Assembly (NCBI RefSeq): GCF_038002605.1
Contig: NZ_JBBOCT010000001.1
Span: 1,488,001-1,552,000 of the forward strand
Direction of reading: 5' to 3'
Origin: Bacillus sp. FSL K6-3431
Lineage (GTDB): Bacteria > Bacillota > Bacilli > Bacillales > Bacillaceae_C
Length of the DNA stretch: 64,000 nt
Shown: piece after piece, positions 23,149 through 32,095 of the stretch
How positions within the stretch are numbered: the stretch's first letter is position 1
How the letters are laid out: each line of letters begins with the position of its first letter
Notes under the pieces: generated by a model
Databases searched by the model: none
Told to the model about the DNA's origin: nothing
Seen by the model: the letters and a program-made list of their open reading frames with translations, nothing else
Made by a program: the position numbers and the translations under genes

Positions 23149-23599
23149 TTTTATACTAAAAACTTACATCCCTATTTGATTTCAGCAATAAGGCGATTTT
23201 ATTATATAAGGATTAATAGAATCCAATGTATAATATCCAAAACAGTTTTCACAAAGAAACATAAAATGTTCATCAAGAACTATTTCGCCCCACCGAAATA
23301 GTTGGGCATTTTTTATTGAACGTCTGACTTTTTGACCCACGAATAAATCTCTTTGAGTAATACCCTATCCGATTTAACTTGCTGAATCGTATATATTTTT
23401 TTAAATAAAAAAGACCTCCCCAATTAAGAGGAGGTTATCGCAATGTTAAAAAAAGGAGGATTGATAACAGTATTACTCTTGACGTTTTTCTTAAACCTAT
23501 CTGGCTATTTTTATGAGATAATATAGTATAAAAACATCTTTTTTCAACTAACGGGGCAGTTTAATTTAAGTAGATAAAAAGGATAAAGGGGATAACATA
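23149..23599. other. Intergenic region with terminator and composite repeat R2
   Basis: A hairpin at about 23277-23303 (AACTATTTCG / CGAAATAGTT) followed by GGGCATTTTTT is the bcrC-side terminator. Further right lies composite repeat R2 (23405-23575), holding the 27-codon ORF listed separately. Confidence 0.65.
23443..23526 (+). CDS. 27-residue hydrophobic peptide ORF within composite repeat R2
   Basis: ATG 23443 has GGAGG eight bases upstream, and that site is the 3' arm of a hairpin (ACCTCC 23414-23419 / GGAGGT 23430-23435), which could hide it. The product is one membrane helix (LITVLLLTFFLNLSGYF). Copy R3 at 26.9 kb encodes a similar stretch (LIKVLLITFFLNLSWLF) but its ATG is followed by a stop. 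Possibly a type I toxin-like or leader peptide; existence as a gene is uncertain. Confidence 0.35.
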   Translation: MLKKGGLITVLLLTFFLNLSGYFYEII

Positions 23600-24430
23600 A
23601 TGCTAACAGAAAAAGTCCATATTGCCGTGCCGACAGCTTTTTTTGAAGATGAATCTTTAAATACTCAAGGGACAATAAGCCATATAAGAGACCTGTATAA
23701 ACAAGGAGTAAAATCTGTTCTTGTCTCTGGATCTACTGGAGAACAGCATAGTTTAAACCTTCAAGAAAAAATTGAAATAATACACGGTTTAGAACTGGAA
23801 GAAGAGCTCATTAGTAATATGGAAATTATATTTGGTGTGGCTTCAATTAGACAGAAAGAGGCAGAGGAATTAGCTGAAAAGATTCGACACACAAAAATAT
23901 CCGGTATCATGCTTGGGTATCCACCGTATGTTATACCGACACAAGAAGAAGCATTCGTTTATACAAAGAGGATTATGCACCTTAGTAATAAACCTACAAT
24001 TTTATATAACAATCCAAAAAGAACTGGATTTGATTTATCAGAGAAGAGTATTATTCAATTAAGTAAGATAGACTTAGTGGTTGGAATAAAAGATGCTGGC
24101 AATAAAGAAAAAGTTGAACGAATAAAAAATGGTATGCATAAAAATAATTTATATTTTTATGCTGGTGGAGAAGAGGATTTAGAAGAAAAAGTATTACATG
24201 GATATGATCGCCTTTCTTCCATTGCTGGGAATGTTTCCCCGACAGAAATTAGTCAATGGTTTCAAAAAATGCTTAGAAAGCAAAAAGTAAGTAAACAAGA
24301 AAGTGATAAAATAGAAAATATTATGGAACAAGTTTATCAAGGAAATGCTATTGTGAATCTGAAAAAAACCATTAATCGTAAAGGTGTTCCAATGGGGATC
24401 TGCAGGAGTCCAATAGGATGTAATATGTAG
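23600..24430 (+). CDS. DapA-family (dihydrodipicolinate synthase/N-acetylneuraminate lyase) enzyme
   Basis: The 276-residue protein is a class I aldolase TIM barrel: GSTGE at about 43-47, YNNPKRTG at about 138-145 with the catalytic Tyr, and the Schiff-base Lys in VVGIKDAG (about 163). These residues are intact. DapA proper is housekeeping; a stand-alone accessory copy like this often acts on another keto acid, so the substrate is open. The C-terminus (INRKGVPMGICRSPIGCNM) is slightly short for the family. AAAGGGG precedes ATG 23600. Confidence 0.82.
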   Translation: MLTEKVHIAVPTAFFEDESLNTQGTISHIRDLYKQGVKSVLVSGSTGEQHSLNLQEKIEIIHGLELEEELISNMEIIFGVASIRQKEAEELAEKIRHTKISGIMLGYPPYVIPTQEEAFVYTKRIMHLSNKPTILYNNPKRTGFDLSEKSIIQLSKIDLVVGIKDAGNKEKVERIKNGMHKNNLYFYAGGEEDLEEKVLHGYDRLSSIAGNVSPTEISQWFQKMLRKQKVSKQESDKIENIMEQVYQGNAIVNLKKTINRKGVPMGICRSPIGCNM

Positions 24431-24964
24431 GTTGCGATTTCCGAACACTTTTAATTTTCCTCACTCAATGTTTTTCAACTAACTGGTCCTACTGTGGAAT
24501 AAGATAAGACCGCCAATTACAAGCAAAAAAAGCGACCCATCCACATAACGGATAGGCCACTTATATAATTATAAGCCCGGCCAACGCCTGGCTATTTTTT
24601 ATGCGATAATAAAGTGTGAAAATATCTTTGTTCAACTGAGGGGGCAGGTTAGTTGAAGAGTGTTGTTTAACTTGTGTTCAACAATTGGGCCAGATTGTGG
24701 AGTAACTCTTATATTGTGTAGTAGACACATACTGCGCAGCAATGGACTTAATTATCAGCTGACTTTGTGAAGATATATATTAATACGGACTCACCTATTG
24801 GTGGGTCCGTTAGCTTAGTCAGTTTAAAATTAAAGGTTAATCCGATATATTCAGAAAATCACCGATATCCACCACAAGCAAGTACAACACTCGATGAAAA
24901 AAGAATAAAATCAAACTAAATACCGGACATACCAAGTTCACTAGTCGGGTTTTTGTGAAAAAAC
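24431..24964. other. Intergenic repeat field without genes
   Basis: It contains, in order, another GCGACCC-type hairpin (24530-24557), the block GCCTGGCTATTTTTTATGCG followed by the hairpin TTCAACT...AGTTGAA (about 24641-24656), and a strong terminator ACGGACTCACC/GGTGGGTCCGT (24785-24810). A weaker hairpin lies near 24925-24955 next to the VanW gene stop. Confidence 0.6.
24785..24810 (+). terminator. Strong hairpin, terminator-like
   Basis: ACGGACTCACC and GGTGGGTCCGT pair over eleven positions around a four-base loop. T residues follow only sparsely (TAGCTT). Confidence 0.5.
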
Positions 24965-25894
24965 TTAATGATTTTGATTCACCTCTGATCCAAGAGGTAC
25001 TTCTTCCGGAAGCTTATACGAAGCGCTAGGAATTTCTCGTGGCTCATTATTAATGGCATCTGACGAATACACCAAAATTCTAACGGTTCCACCGTAAACA
25101 ATTGATCGAATCAATATAGGCTGGTTGTATTTGTTCGTAAAGCGGAAATCGGGTCCATACCAGCTAACAGTAGCGTCTCTTTCTGAAGGTACATAGCCAA
25201 CCCGTTTGCTATGGGAGTATCGTTCTGTAATAGTTAACCCCGCTTTATCTACTGCATTATACAACGTTGAAGAAATTTGGCATATTCCACCACCAATATC
25301 CTCCGACAATTCACCCTTTACGATAACCGGTGCCCGCTTATAGCCCTTTTCCCTCGTTCGTTTTCCGACCACTTTATTAAAGGAAAAAGTCTCACCAGGA
25401 AAAACAACGTGGTTATTGATTGCTTCACTTGCAAGTAAAATATTATGAGAACGCTCTCTGTTATTTGAATTAAAATAGGTAGCATAATGTCCAATTCGAT
25501 TTACTCTTATATGTGAGAGCAGTTCGCTATCCACGTTTGGAAATATTGTATGCATGGGAGCTTCTACGAAATAGGAGCCTTTATTGAAAAAATATGTATA
25601 AAACAAACGTGTGAACGCCTCGTGGTCCAGTTTATACCCTACTTTTTCAACAACAATATTCCCATTGTTATCCAGAGAAGCGTTTGTTGGCGGTTTATAG
25701 ATGGTCTTATCTAGTTTTTGAATAAATTCATTGTAGTTTTTTTGATCAATAAGCGGAATATCTATTAATGGGTTTGAAAAATAAACGCGATTAACATTTG
25801 CAATTGTTTTTCCTTCATGACTAACGACTAAATTGTCAGGAAGATTGTTTTGACTTCCTATCAATAATAATACTGACAACCAGATGAATTTCAT
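24965..25894 (-). CDS. VanW/YoaR-family exported protein
   Basis: A 309-residue protein with an N-terminal hydrophobic segment (FIWLSVLLLIGS), a middle domain of the putative peptidoglycan-binding type found ahead of VanW, and a VanW core at about 145-285: NILLASEAINNHVVFPGETF, then GGGICQISSTLYNA and RYSHSKRVGYVP. The family is tied to the cell envelope but its biochemistry is not established; VanW is an accessory of some vancomycin clusters. AGGTAGGA precedes ATG 25894. It stands alone. Confidence 0.85.
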   Translation of the reverse strand: MKFIWLSVLLLIGSQNNLPDNLVVSHEGKTIANVNRVYFSNPLIDIPLIDQKNYNEFIQKLDKTIYKPPTNASLDNNGNIVVEKVGYKLDHEAFTRLFYTYFFNKGSYFVEAPMHTIFPNVDSELLSHIRVNRIGHYATYFNSNNRERSHNILLASEAINNHVVFPGETFSFNKVVGKRTREKGYKRAPVIVKGELSEDIGGGICQISSTLYNAVDKAGLTITERYSHSKRVGYVPSERDATVSWYGPDFRFTNKYNQPILIRSIVYGGTVRILVYSSDAINNEPREIPSASYKLPEEVPLGSEVNQNH

Positions 25895-26218
25895 AAGTTA
25901 TCCTACCTCCCAAAGTTAGTATGGGTATGGGGATACCTTTTCATGTGTATATTTACACTTAAACTCCCTAAGCTCAATAAGGAGGGAGAGGTTTTAGTCC
26001 TTCAAATTCAAAAAGGTTTAAGTATATGATGCAGTAGAAAAATTTATCAAAGTATTAGACCTCTCTTTGCATTTACACGAGTAAAATACCAATTATTAAA
26101 TTCTTCAACTAATTGGTGCTTTACTTCAATAAGGAGTAAAGCGTTTTTCTTATTCAAGTAACGGGGCAGTTTATTTTAAGAAGGAGCTGACTGGTTTAAT
26201 TTATTTAATCCTATATTT
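25895..26218. other. Intergenic region, repeats only
   Basis: A GGTAT/ATACC mini-hairpin with TTTT lies near 25923-25941, followed by the dispersed TTCAACTAA...TTCAATAAG and AACGGGGCAG words at 26104-26175. No gene seen. Confidence 0.5.
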
Positions 26219-26440
26219 GTGCAGACCTATATAGCTGTAACCATCGTAATAAAGAAGGAAATGTACAGTGATAACATAGCAGCTAAACTTGCTGAAGAAA
26301 CCGATGTTAGTGAAATCACAGTCTTTTGGGAAGTGCCAGATCACTTGGAAGGTAATAACGTAGCAAAGTATATGTATGAAAGATCCGGTGACGGAATGGC
26401 GAAAGTAGATAATTGGCTTGCGCCCAAAATTCGAGATTGA
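26219..26440 (+). CDS. Doubtful ORF, 73 residues
   Basis: A GTG-initiated frame without a proper ribosome site. The product (IAAKLAEETDVSEITVFWEV ... MAKVDNWLAPKIRD) reads like protein and not like random sequence, and the terminator at 26461-26486 follows, so it may be a gene or gene fragment. No family recognised. Confidence 0.35.
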   Translation: MQTYIAVTIVIKKEMYSDNIAAKLAEETDVSEITVFWEVPDHLEGNNVAKYMYERSGDGMAKVDNWLAPKIRD

Positions 26441-26460
26441 TAGTTTGATAACACAAAAAA

Positions 26461-26486
26461 AGCGACCCGTCCACATGGATAGGTCG
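26461..26486 (+). terminator. Terminator of the GCGACCC family
   Basis: CGACC-CG-TCCA and TGGA-TA-GGTCG form a compact hairpin followed by TTTTTAG; a run of A before it makes it bidirectional. Confidence 0.75.
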
Positions 26487-26537
26487 TTTTTAGTTATTAA
26501 TCCAGGTCAGCACTGGGCTTTTTCTTATTCAAATTCC

Positions 26538-26753
26538 TTAGTATCGATCGTCTCTACGTTCTCTGCATCGGCATTCGAAATCACGATCACGTCTGCGGTC
26601 GCGGTCGCGATCTCGATCTCGATCTCTATCACGATCATGGTCACAATGATGTTCACGTTCTCCTCTTACTTCTCTACATTCACAAATTAACCTTTCCCGT
26701 CGTCTCCGTCGGTCTTCTCTTTCTCCGCCAACAAAATCATGTTCAAAACTCAT
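26538..26753 (-). CDS. Cys/Arg/Asp-rich mini-protein, copy B (71 residues)
   Basis: The product reads MSFEHDFVGGEREDRRRRRE, then LICECREVRGEREHHCDH, a run of alternating Arg-Asp (residues about 40-57) and FECRCRERRDDRY. It is very close to copy C at 57.1 kb over both ends; the RD run differs in length as expected for slippage. CEC, HHC and CRC could bind metal. The leader, including the palindrome around GGTCGGCCGAC and GGGGCGATGAGTGT, is also conserved. Function unknown. Confidence 0.75.
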   Translation of the reverse strand: MSFEHDFVGGEREDRRRRRERLICECREVRGEREHHCDHDRDRDRDRDRDRDRRRDRDFECRCRERRDDRY

Positions 26754-27308
26754 ACACTCATCGCCCCTTAATATTATTAAAGTCGGCCGACCTTAATAAA
26801 TAATATATTGTTAAATGGTATGTGATGATTGGACAATCCGGCTGGTAAAAACGAACATTTTTTATTTTCTGCAATAAAAAAAGACCCCCTCAGTTATGAG
26901 GAGGTTATGCAATGTGAGAAAAAAGGAGGGTTGATAAAGGTATTGCTCATAACGTTTTTCTTAAACCTGTCCTGGCTATTCCTATGAGATAATAAAGTAG
27001 AAAATATCTTTTTTTCACTAATGGGCAGGATAGTTCCATAACACAAATTGGAAATATATGTGGTAATATAGGAAGAAATATATTAAAGTATGTAATTTGT
27101 TTTGGAACTCTTAATATAAAAATTAATTTTTATATCACTATTTATATTTATTATCCATTCTATCGAAAGATGTTCAATAGGGTATGGTATCTATGATGAG
27201 GAAGTTGTACATAAACCACAAGGGTATATATATATATAAAACTGTTTTTATGATGAAGAGACTCAATTAGGGTAAGCATCACGAAAAATTGATTGAGGAG
27301 TGGAGCTA
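26754..27308. other. Intergenic region with composite repeat R3 and a 22-bp palindrome
   Basis: After the copy B leader comes composite repeat R3 (26871-27035: hairpin CCCCCTCAGTTATGAGGAGG, hydrophobic pseudo-ORF, ATATC/TTTTTCACTAATGGGCAG tail). At 27114-27135 ATATAAAAATT meets AATTTTTATAT, a perfect palindrome, 173 bases before the next start. No gene. Confidence 0.55.
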
Positions 27309-27917
27309 GTGCATCTAGTATGTGAAACTGAAAGATTAGAAGATTATTTGCTTGAATTAAACGAAATTAATTATTCTAACCCTTTGATAAAGTCGAAAGT
27401 AGATGAACTTTTTAATACATCTCAAACTGAAATTGAAAAGGTAAAAGTTGCTTTTGAATTTGTTCGTGATGAAATATCTCATTCTTTGGATATCCGAGGG
27501 AAACGAGTTACATGTAATGCATCAGATGTATTAGCCTATAAAGAAGGAATATGTTACGCGAAATCCCATTTACTAGCATCTTTATTACGTTCGCAAGGAA
27601 TACCAACAGGTTTCTGTTATCAACGTTTGATGTTGTTTGATACACCAGAAAAAAGGTATTGTATTCATGCTTTGAACGCTGTCTTTTTAAGATCACTTAA
27701 TAAATGGCAAAGACTTGATGCTCGTGGAAATAAAAAGGGAATTGATGCCCAATTTTCCATTAAAGAAGAAAAGCTAGCTTATACAACTCAAGAGAAATAT
27801 GACGAAAAGGATTATCCTATTATTTATAGAAAGCCACATCCAAAAACAATAGCTGTGTTAGAAGAACATTCAGATGCATTAGAAATGTGTAAATATCATT
27901 TACCAGAGAGCTTATAG
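27309..27917 (+). CDS. Transglutaminase-like (papain-fold) protein
   Basis: The roughly 202-residue product has the transglutaminase-like triad: Cys in EGICYAKSHLLASLLRSQGI, His in CIHALNAVFL and Asp in QRLDARGNK. Family members are cysteine proteases, amidases or crosslinkers; the substrate here is unknown. It lacks a signal peptide, so it is cytoplasmic. GTG 27309 lies eight bases after GGAG and is preferred to GTG 27300. Confidence 0.8.
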   Translation: MHLVCETERLEDYLLELNEINYSNPLIKSKVDELFNTSQTEIEKVKVAFEFVRDEISHSLDIRGKRVTCNASDVLAYKEGICYAKSHLLASLLRSQGIPTGFCYQRLMLFDTPEKRYCIHALNAVFLRSLNKWQRLDARGNKKGIDAQFSIKEEKLAYTTQEKYDEKDYPIIYRKPHPKTIAVLEEHSDALEMCKYHLPESL

Positions 27918-28041
27918 TTATTCCATTAAAGAGTAGCGATTGTTCAACAGGAACATTCGCTTCTTATGCTAACGGGCAGGTTAGCTTTCCTGTAGATCGT
28001 TAAATATCAGGTTTGAAAAAAAATAGAGCCCCTCAGTAAGA

Positions 28042-28064
28042 TTAGAGTATAGACACCACTCTAA
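28042..28064 (+). other. Hairpin in the leader of IS110 remnant 1
   Basis: TTAGAGT (28042-28048) and ACTCTAA (28058-28064) pair perfectly. In IS110-group elements this leader encodes a guide (bridge) RNA, but only about 130 bases remain here and no complete fold is evident. Confidence 0.3.
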
Positions 28065-28091
28065 CTCAGACCCTTAAGGAGGAAGCCCTAA

Positions 28092-28967
28092 ATGAATTTT
28101 AAAATGCAAGACAAACAGAATCAACTCATAGAAAGAATTTCCGATACACATCTTATTGTTGGTGTGGGTATCGCTCAACAACTACACGTTGCAAGAGCAG
28201 TTAATTTCCGTGGAATTGTAATTGGAGATCCTCTTACCTTTGAAAATAATGAAGAAGGGTTTATAAATCTATTAAACTGGATTCAAGAGTTAAAAAGACT
28301 AAAGAACTTAGATGCAGCAATAGTAGGTATGGAGCCTACTGGCCATTACTGGATTAACCTATCAAAATGGTTATATAACCAAAACATGGAGGTAGTAACA
28401 GTCAATCCCCACTTAGTAAAAAGGAATAAAGAGAATCGTGATAATACCCAATCTAAGAGTGATAAATAAGATGCGCTCGTTATCGCGGATATGGTCACAA
28501 ATCACAAATGGCTACTATCGCCCATCATCAGAATCATTTGAAAAACTTAGAGTCTAGTGTCTAATCGTGATGTGATTGTAAAACGTCTCGTAATGTCTAT
28601 TAATCAAATAAATCGATGGGTAGATGTTGTTTTTCCAGAGCTACGACAAGTGTTTAAAGATGTTTCGTGCAAAGGGGCTATCGCAACCCTCCGTTTGTTT
28701 CCGGCTCCAGATGAAATATCTTCAATGGAGTCACTAGATGTCATGACGGGGTGGAAGACATTAATGAAAAGACAACCGGGACCTAAAAAAGCTCAATTAC
28801 TGATCAATTTAGCAAAATCTTCTATTGGAACTGAACAAGCACTTGATGCTTATAAACTCCATCTAGAACAATTATTAGAAGAATATGACCTCGCTGTAAA
28901 ACAACTCGAAAGAGTTGAACAACGAGTAAAAGAAGTTCTTAATCAAATACCATTCGCAAAGTTTTGA
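28092..28967 (+). pseudogene. IS110-family transposase, degenerate copy 1
   Basis: The first frame (125 codons) has the DEDD N-terminal domain; it reads IVGVGIAQQ where active enzymes have VDIAKQ, so the first catalytic Asp is lost. EPTGHYWINL is intact. A TAA interrupts at 28467, the next block DALVIADMV continues in frame, then a frameshift near 28540 precedes SNRDVIVKRLVM ... FPELRQVF. The C-terminal transposase_20 domain with the catalytic Ser is absent. AAGGAGG precedes ATG 28092. Inactive. Confidence 0.88.
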
Positions 28968-29091
28968 TGTAAGATACTTCACTGCACTTAAAAATATAAC
29001 AATAAAGTCGTTTAAATCTATATGTTACTCCACAATAGCGCCCGATTCTTGAATAACTCAAGATTAGCTATAAATTCATTCATTTAAAAAT

Positions 29092-29868
29092 CTATAGGAC
29101 TTTGATATTTAATAATCTCGTTTTAGAGACCATATCAGCACTTTCTAACGTTTGTTTCGAGGGAGTGTTATAATACCAACAACCACAAATCGGATTTAGA
29201 TTATTGTCATAACACCATTCCTTTAAATGATGAATTATCGTTCTGCCTATTCCTTTTTTTCTGTATTGTTCATTTGTAAACATGCCGATATTTCCATATC
29301 TATCAAGTATCTTACTTGTTTCTATAATCCCTATTCCAAGCAGAATACTTCCTTTGGTGTAGGTGAATATTTCCCTATTTTCAATACGTTCCTCCACTTT
29401 ATCAATGAAGTCCTGACATACCTCAGTTATTTTTGTAGCATCGCTAGGCACCGCAGCTCTGAATTCCCCATCTTTAAATAATTTCCCCTTTGGAATTTCC
29501 ACTTTGTTATCTTGGAAAAAGTAAGCTTGTTTTTCGATCTTATAATCATGATCTAATACCAAACTTAAAAAAAGTTCGTCGCATGTTGGAACCAGTATTG
29601 ACCGAATTGAATAATCCTTAAGGACATTGTCAAAAATCTCTTGAGATTTTTTGTAGTATGATAAATCTAAATAAAATTGAGTTAGGTACTGGTTACTATG
29701 TATGGCATAATAACCTGCAACTTCAGAGTTGTAACTGATTGTATAAAATACGGAATTGAGAATGTGCTCCTCTAAAAAGGAATCAATAGGAGAACTTAAT
29801 GTACTAACATATCTTTGGATTAAATCCCCAATATCACTTTGTTTACATTCTTTAAAATAAAAACCCAT
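29092..29868 (-). CDS. GNAT-family N-acetyltransferase
   Basis: ATG 29868 has GAGGTG at a good distance; the 31 codons upstream are not needed. The 258-residue product has a poorly conserved N-terminal half and a GNAT core near the C-terminus: GNIGMFTNEQYRKKGIGRTI with the acetyl-CoA loop Q/R-x-x-G-x-G/A (RKKGIG), and CGCWYYN. Substrate unknown. Convergent with IS110 remnant 1. Confidence 0.78.
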   Translation of the reverse strand: MGFYFKECKQSDIGDLIQRYVSTLSSPIDSFLEEHILNSVFYTISYNSEVAGYYAIHSNQYLTQFYLDLSYYKKSQEIFDNVLKDYSIRSILVPTCDELFLSLVLDHDYKIEKQAYFFQDNKVEIPKGKLFKDGEFRAAVPSDATKITEVCQDFIDKVEERIENREIFTYTKGSILLGIGIIETSKILDRYGNIGMFTNEQYRKKGIGRTIIHHLKEWCYDNNLNPICGCWYYNTPSKQTLESADMVSKTRLLNIKVL

Positions 29869-30149
29869 GTTTGGACACCTCGTATTTTTGTTGATCTCAT
29901 TAGTGCTCATGCAATATATCTTATTACTCATAAAATAAAGAGAATCTATCCAATAAATCATCTAAAAGTATTAGTGTGTTATTCTATTTTAGTTTCGTGA
30001 AATGCTCTAACCTCCAAGTTAGTTGTACAATCTTACTTTACAATCTGGCCCGATTGTTGAATAGCACGACTGGCGTTTTTTAACAACTTTATTATTTGTT
30101 AAACGACTTTATTGTAAATTAAACACCTTTATTGTTACTTAACAATAGG

Positions 30150-30568
30150 ATCATTACAAGTCCTTTTTTACGAGCTGTGCAAACAATACAGCCTTTTGCA
30201 AAGAAGGAAATTTGAAAGTAGAGATTGATAACCGATTATCAGAGCGCGTGCTTAGTTCAAAGTCCTTTCCAGATTGGTTGAACAAATTTTATGCGACAAT
30301 CAATGATATGGAGTTAAAGCATGTGGGTGGAGAATCGAGTAAAGAAGCGATGAATCGGATCGTAAAAGTTGTAGAAAATATAGTAGCAAGCAATGCCAAC
30401 AATACAATTATTGTTACACATGGAAATATTATGTCCTTATTATTGAATTACTATGATAAGAACTTTGGCCTTGAAAAATGGAAATGTTTAAGTAATCCTG
30501 ATGTGTTTCTTTTGCGTATTTTACGAAATGATTTCCATATCCAGCGTCTATGGAAGGATAATCATTAA
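30150..30568 (+). pseudogene. Histidine phosphatase (phosphoglycerate-mutase-like) remnant
   Basis: The conserved TSPFLRAVQTIQPFAKKE block is readable from 30150; then a one-base shift moves into the frame from 30212 (KVEIDNRLSERVL ... GGESSKEAMNRI ... TIIVTHGNIMS). The N-terminal RHG catalytic motif is missing altogether. So the gene is truncated and frameshifted, although a 118-residue C-terminal product could still be made. A strong terminator follows. Confidence 0.75.
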
Positions 30569-30581
30569 TTAGTTACAAAAA

Positions 30582-30609
30582 GACCTTCAATCTTTTATTT
30601 GAAGGTCTT
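30582..30609 (+). terminator. Strong terminator
   Basis: AGACCTTCAA and TTGAAGGTCT form a ten-base stem followed by TCTTTAC. Confidence 0.8.
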
Positions 30610-30876
30610 CTTTACAATCATTTAATATATTGGTAAATTCCAAAACTTTATTTAATAAAAACTGAATAATTCAGAAACTGAACTAATCAGTTCCTTTGTG
30701 CTTTAAGCATAAATGTCAACGTTCGAGCCCCTTCCGAATCATCCTCCCCTTAAAAATCAACTCCTAAACGACTGTTATATCTACTTGGTATGTTTCAATC
30801 AGCCCAGTGTTTTCTAAAATCCAATTACCTAAAATATTCTCTTTCTATTTAGGCTTACATTTCATAAACAGGCGGA
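30610..30876. other. Intergenic region holding the second tRNA-like repeat
   Basis: It contains the 22-base near-copy (30721-30742) of the repeat at 19723-19744 and otherwise only A+T-rich sequence. No gene is seen before the alanine dehydrogenase stop. Confidence 0.5.
30721..30742 (+). repeat. Second tRNA T-arm-like repeat, possible second att copy
   Basis: GTTCGAGCCCCTTCCGAATC plus AT differs from 19723-19744 at one base. Here the last bases would pair better with a GATTCGG acceptor 5' strand, closer to a true tRNA end. The two copies bracket the 11-kb accessory island. Confidence 0.5.
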
Positions 30877-31980
30877 TCATTTCATTGTGACATAAGGCAA
30901 ATTATGCGCTTTTGCGATGCCCTCGAACATAATTTCCCCGTTCATGATATTAAGGCCTTTGTGCAACGCTTGATTTTCATTAATAGCATTTTTATAACCT
31001 TTATTAGCGATTTGCAAAACATATGGCATCGTTGCATTTGTTAGGGCCATAGTGGATGTTCTAGGTACAGCGCCGGGCATATTGCCAACTGCATAGTGAA
31101 CGACACCATGTTTCACATATGTTGGATTTTCATGTGTTGTTACATGTGTAGCTGTTTCAAAGATTCCTCCTTGGTCGATTGCCACATCGACTATGACTGA
31201 ACCGTTCTCCATTAATTGGATCATCTCTTCCGTTACCAATTTTGGAGCCTTAGCACCAGGAATAAGTACAGCACCAATAACAAGATCTGATTCCTTAATC
31301 TCTTGACTAATCATGTACGGATTAGACATTAAAGTAGAAATCGCATTTCCATATATATCTTCTAATTCCCGTAATCTTGTTGGACTGACGTCTAATATAG
31401 ATACTTGTGCTCCTAGCCCGATGGCTATTTTGGCTGCATTTGTGCCGACAACTCCGCCGCCGATAATCGTCACTTTCCCTCTTTTTACTCCTGGCACACC
31501 ACCTAGTAGTACCCCCTTCCCTCCTTTTGTTTTTTCTAGAAATGAAGCACCTATTTGGGTAGCCATTCTTCCTGCTACCTCACTCATCGGGGTAAGTAAC
31601 GGTAATGAATTGTCTGCTAACTGTACCGTTTCATATGCGATTGCTATCACATTTTTATCCATTAAAGCCTTTGTTAGTGGTTGATCTGCAGCAAGATGTA
31701 AATATGCGAATAAGATTAGGCCTTCGTAAAAGTATTGATATTCATCTGGAATTGGCTCTTTTACTTTTATCACCATGTCACATGCCCAAACATCTGCAGC
31801 TGCTTCGGCTATCGTTGCACCTGCTTGCACATATTGCTCATCAGGAAAACCTGAATTCATACCTGCACCTTTTTCTATAAATACCTGGTGGTTATGTTGG
31901 GATAGCTCCATCACACCTGAAGGAGTGATCGCGATACGGTTCTCATTATTTTTCAGTTCTTTCGGCACACCAATTCTCAT
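30877..31980 (-). CDS. ald: Alanine dehydrogenase
   Basis: The 367-residue product has the full Ald layout: [20 protein letters not shown] at the N-terminus, substrate residues in VIKVKEP and [10 protein letters not shown], and the NAD-binding glycine motif [15 protein letters not shown] at about 172. The end [19 protein letters not shown] is characteristic. It reversibly deaminates L-alanine to pyruvate and ammonia. Placed after the omega-aminotransferase gene, it can regenerate the pyruvate amino acceptor when beta-alanine is transaminated to alanine. Normal family length. Confidence 0.95.
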   Translation of the reverse strand: MRIGVPKELKNNENRIAITPSGVMELSQHNHQVFIEKGAGMNSGFPDEQYVQAGATIAEAAADVWACDMVIKVKEPIPDEYQYFYEGLILFAYLHLAADQPLTKALMDKNVIAIAYETVQLADNSLPLLTPMSEVAGRMATQIGASFLEKTKGGKGVLLGGVPGVKRGKVTIIGGGVVGTNAAKIAIGLGAQVSILDVSPTRLRELEDIYGNAISTLMSNPYMISQEIKESDLVIGAVLIPGAKAPKLVTEEMIQLMENGSVIVDVAIDQGGIFETATHVTTHENPTYVKHGVVHYAVGNMPGAVPRTSTMALTNATMPYVLQIANKGYKNAINENQALHKGLNIMNGEIMFEGIAKAHNLPYVTMK

Positions 31981-32095
31981 GAAACACCAACTCCCTAGAT
32001 TTATTAAGTATTACTCGTTTGTTTACTATACCCCTTAGGTAAAAAAACACTCATAATCTAATTAGTTTGTATAGATTACAAGTGTAAGCAATATT

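Noticed and set aside
23600..24430. DapA-family gene as a truncated pseudogene
   Set aside because: Catalytic Tyr and Lys and the GSTGE loop are intact and only a few C-terminal residues may be missing.
26578..26640. CRISPR-like short repeats
   Set aside because: The periodic sequence is the Arg-Asp codon repeat of mini-protein B, without spacers.
26418..26690. Rightward ORF rich in Ser/Ile/Val opposite mini-protein B
   Set aside because: It is the antisense reading of the Arg-Asp repeat, which produces artificial alternating Ser/Ile/Val patterns.
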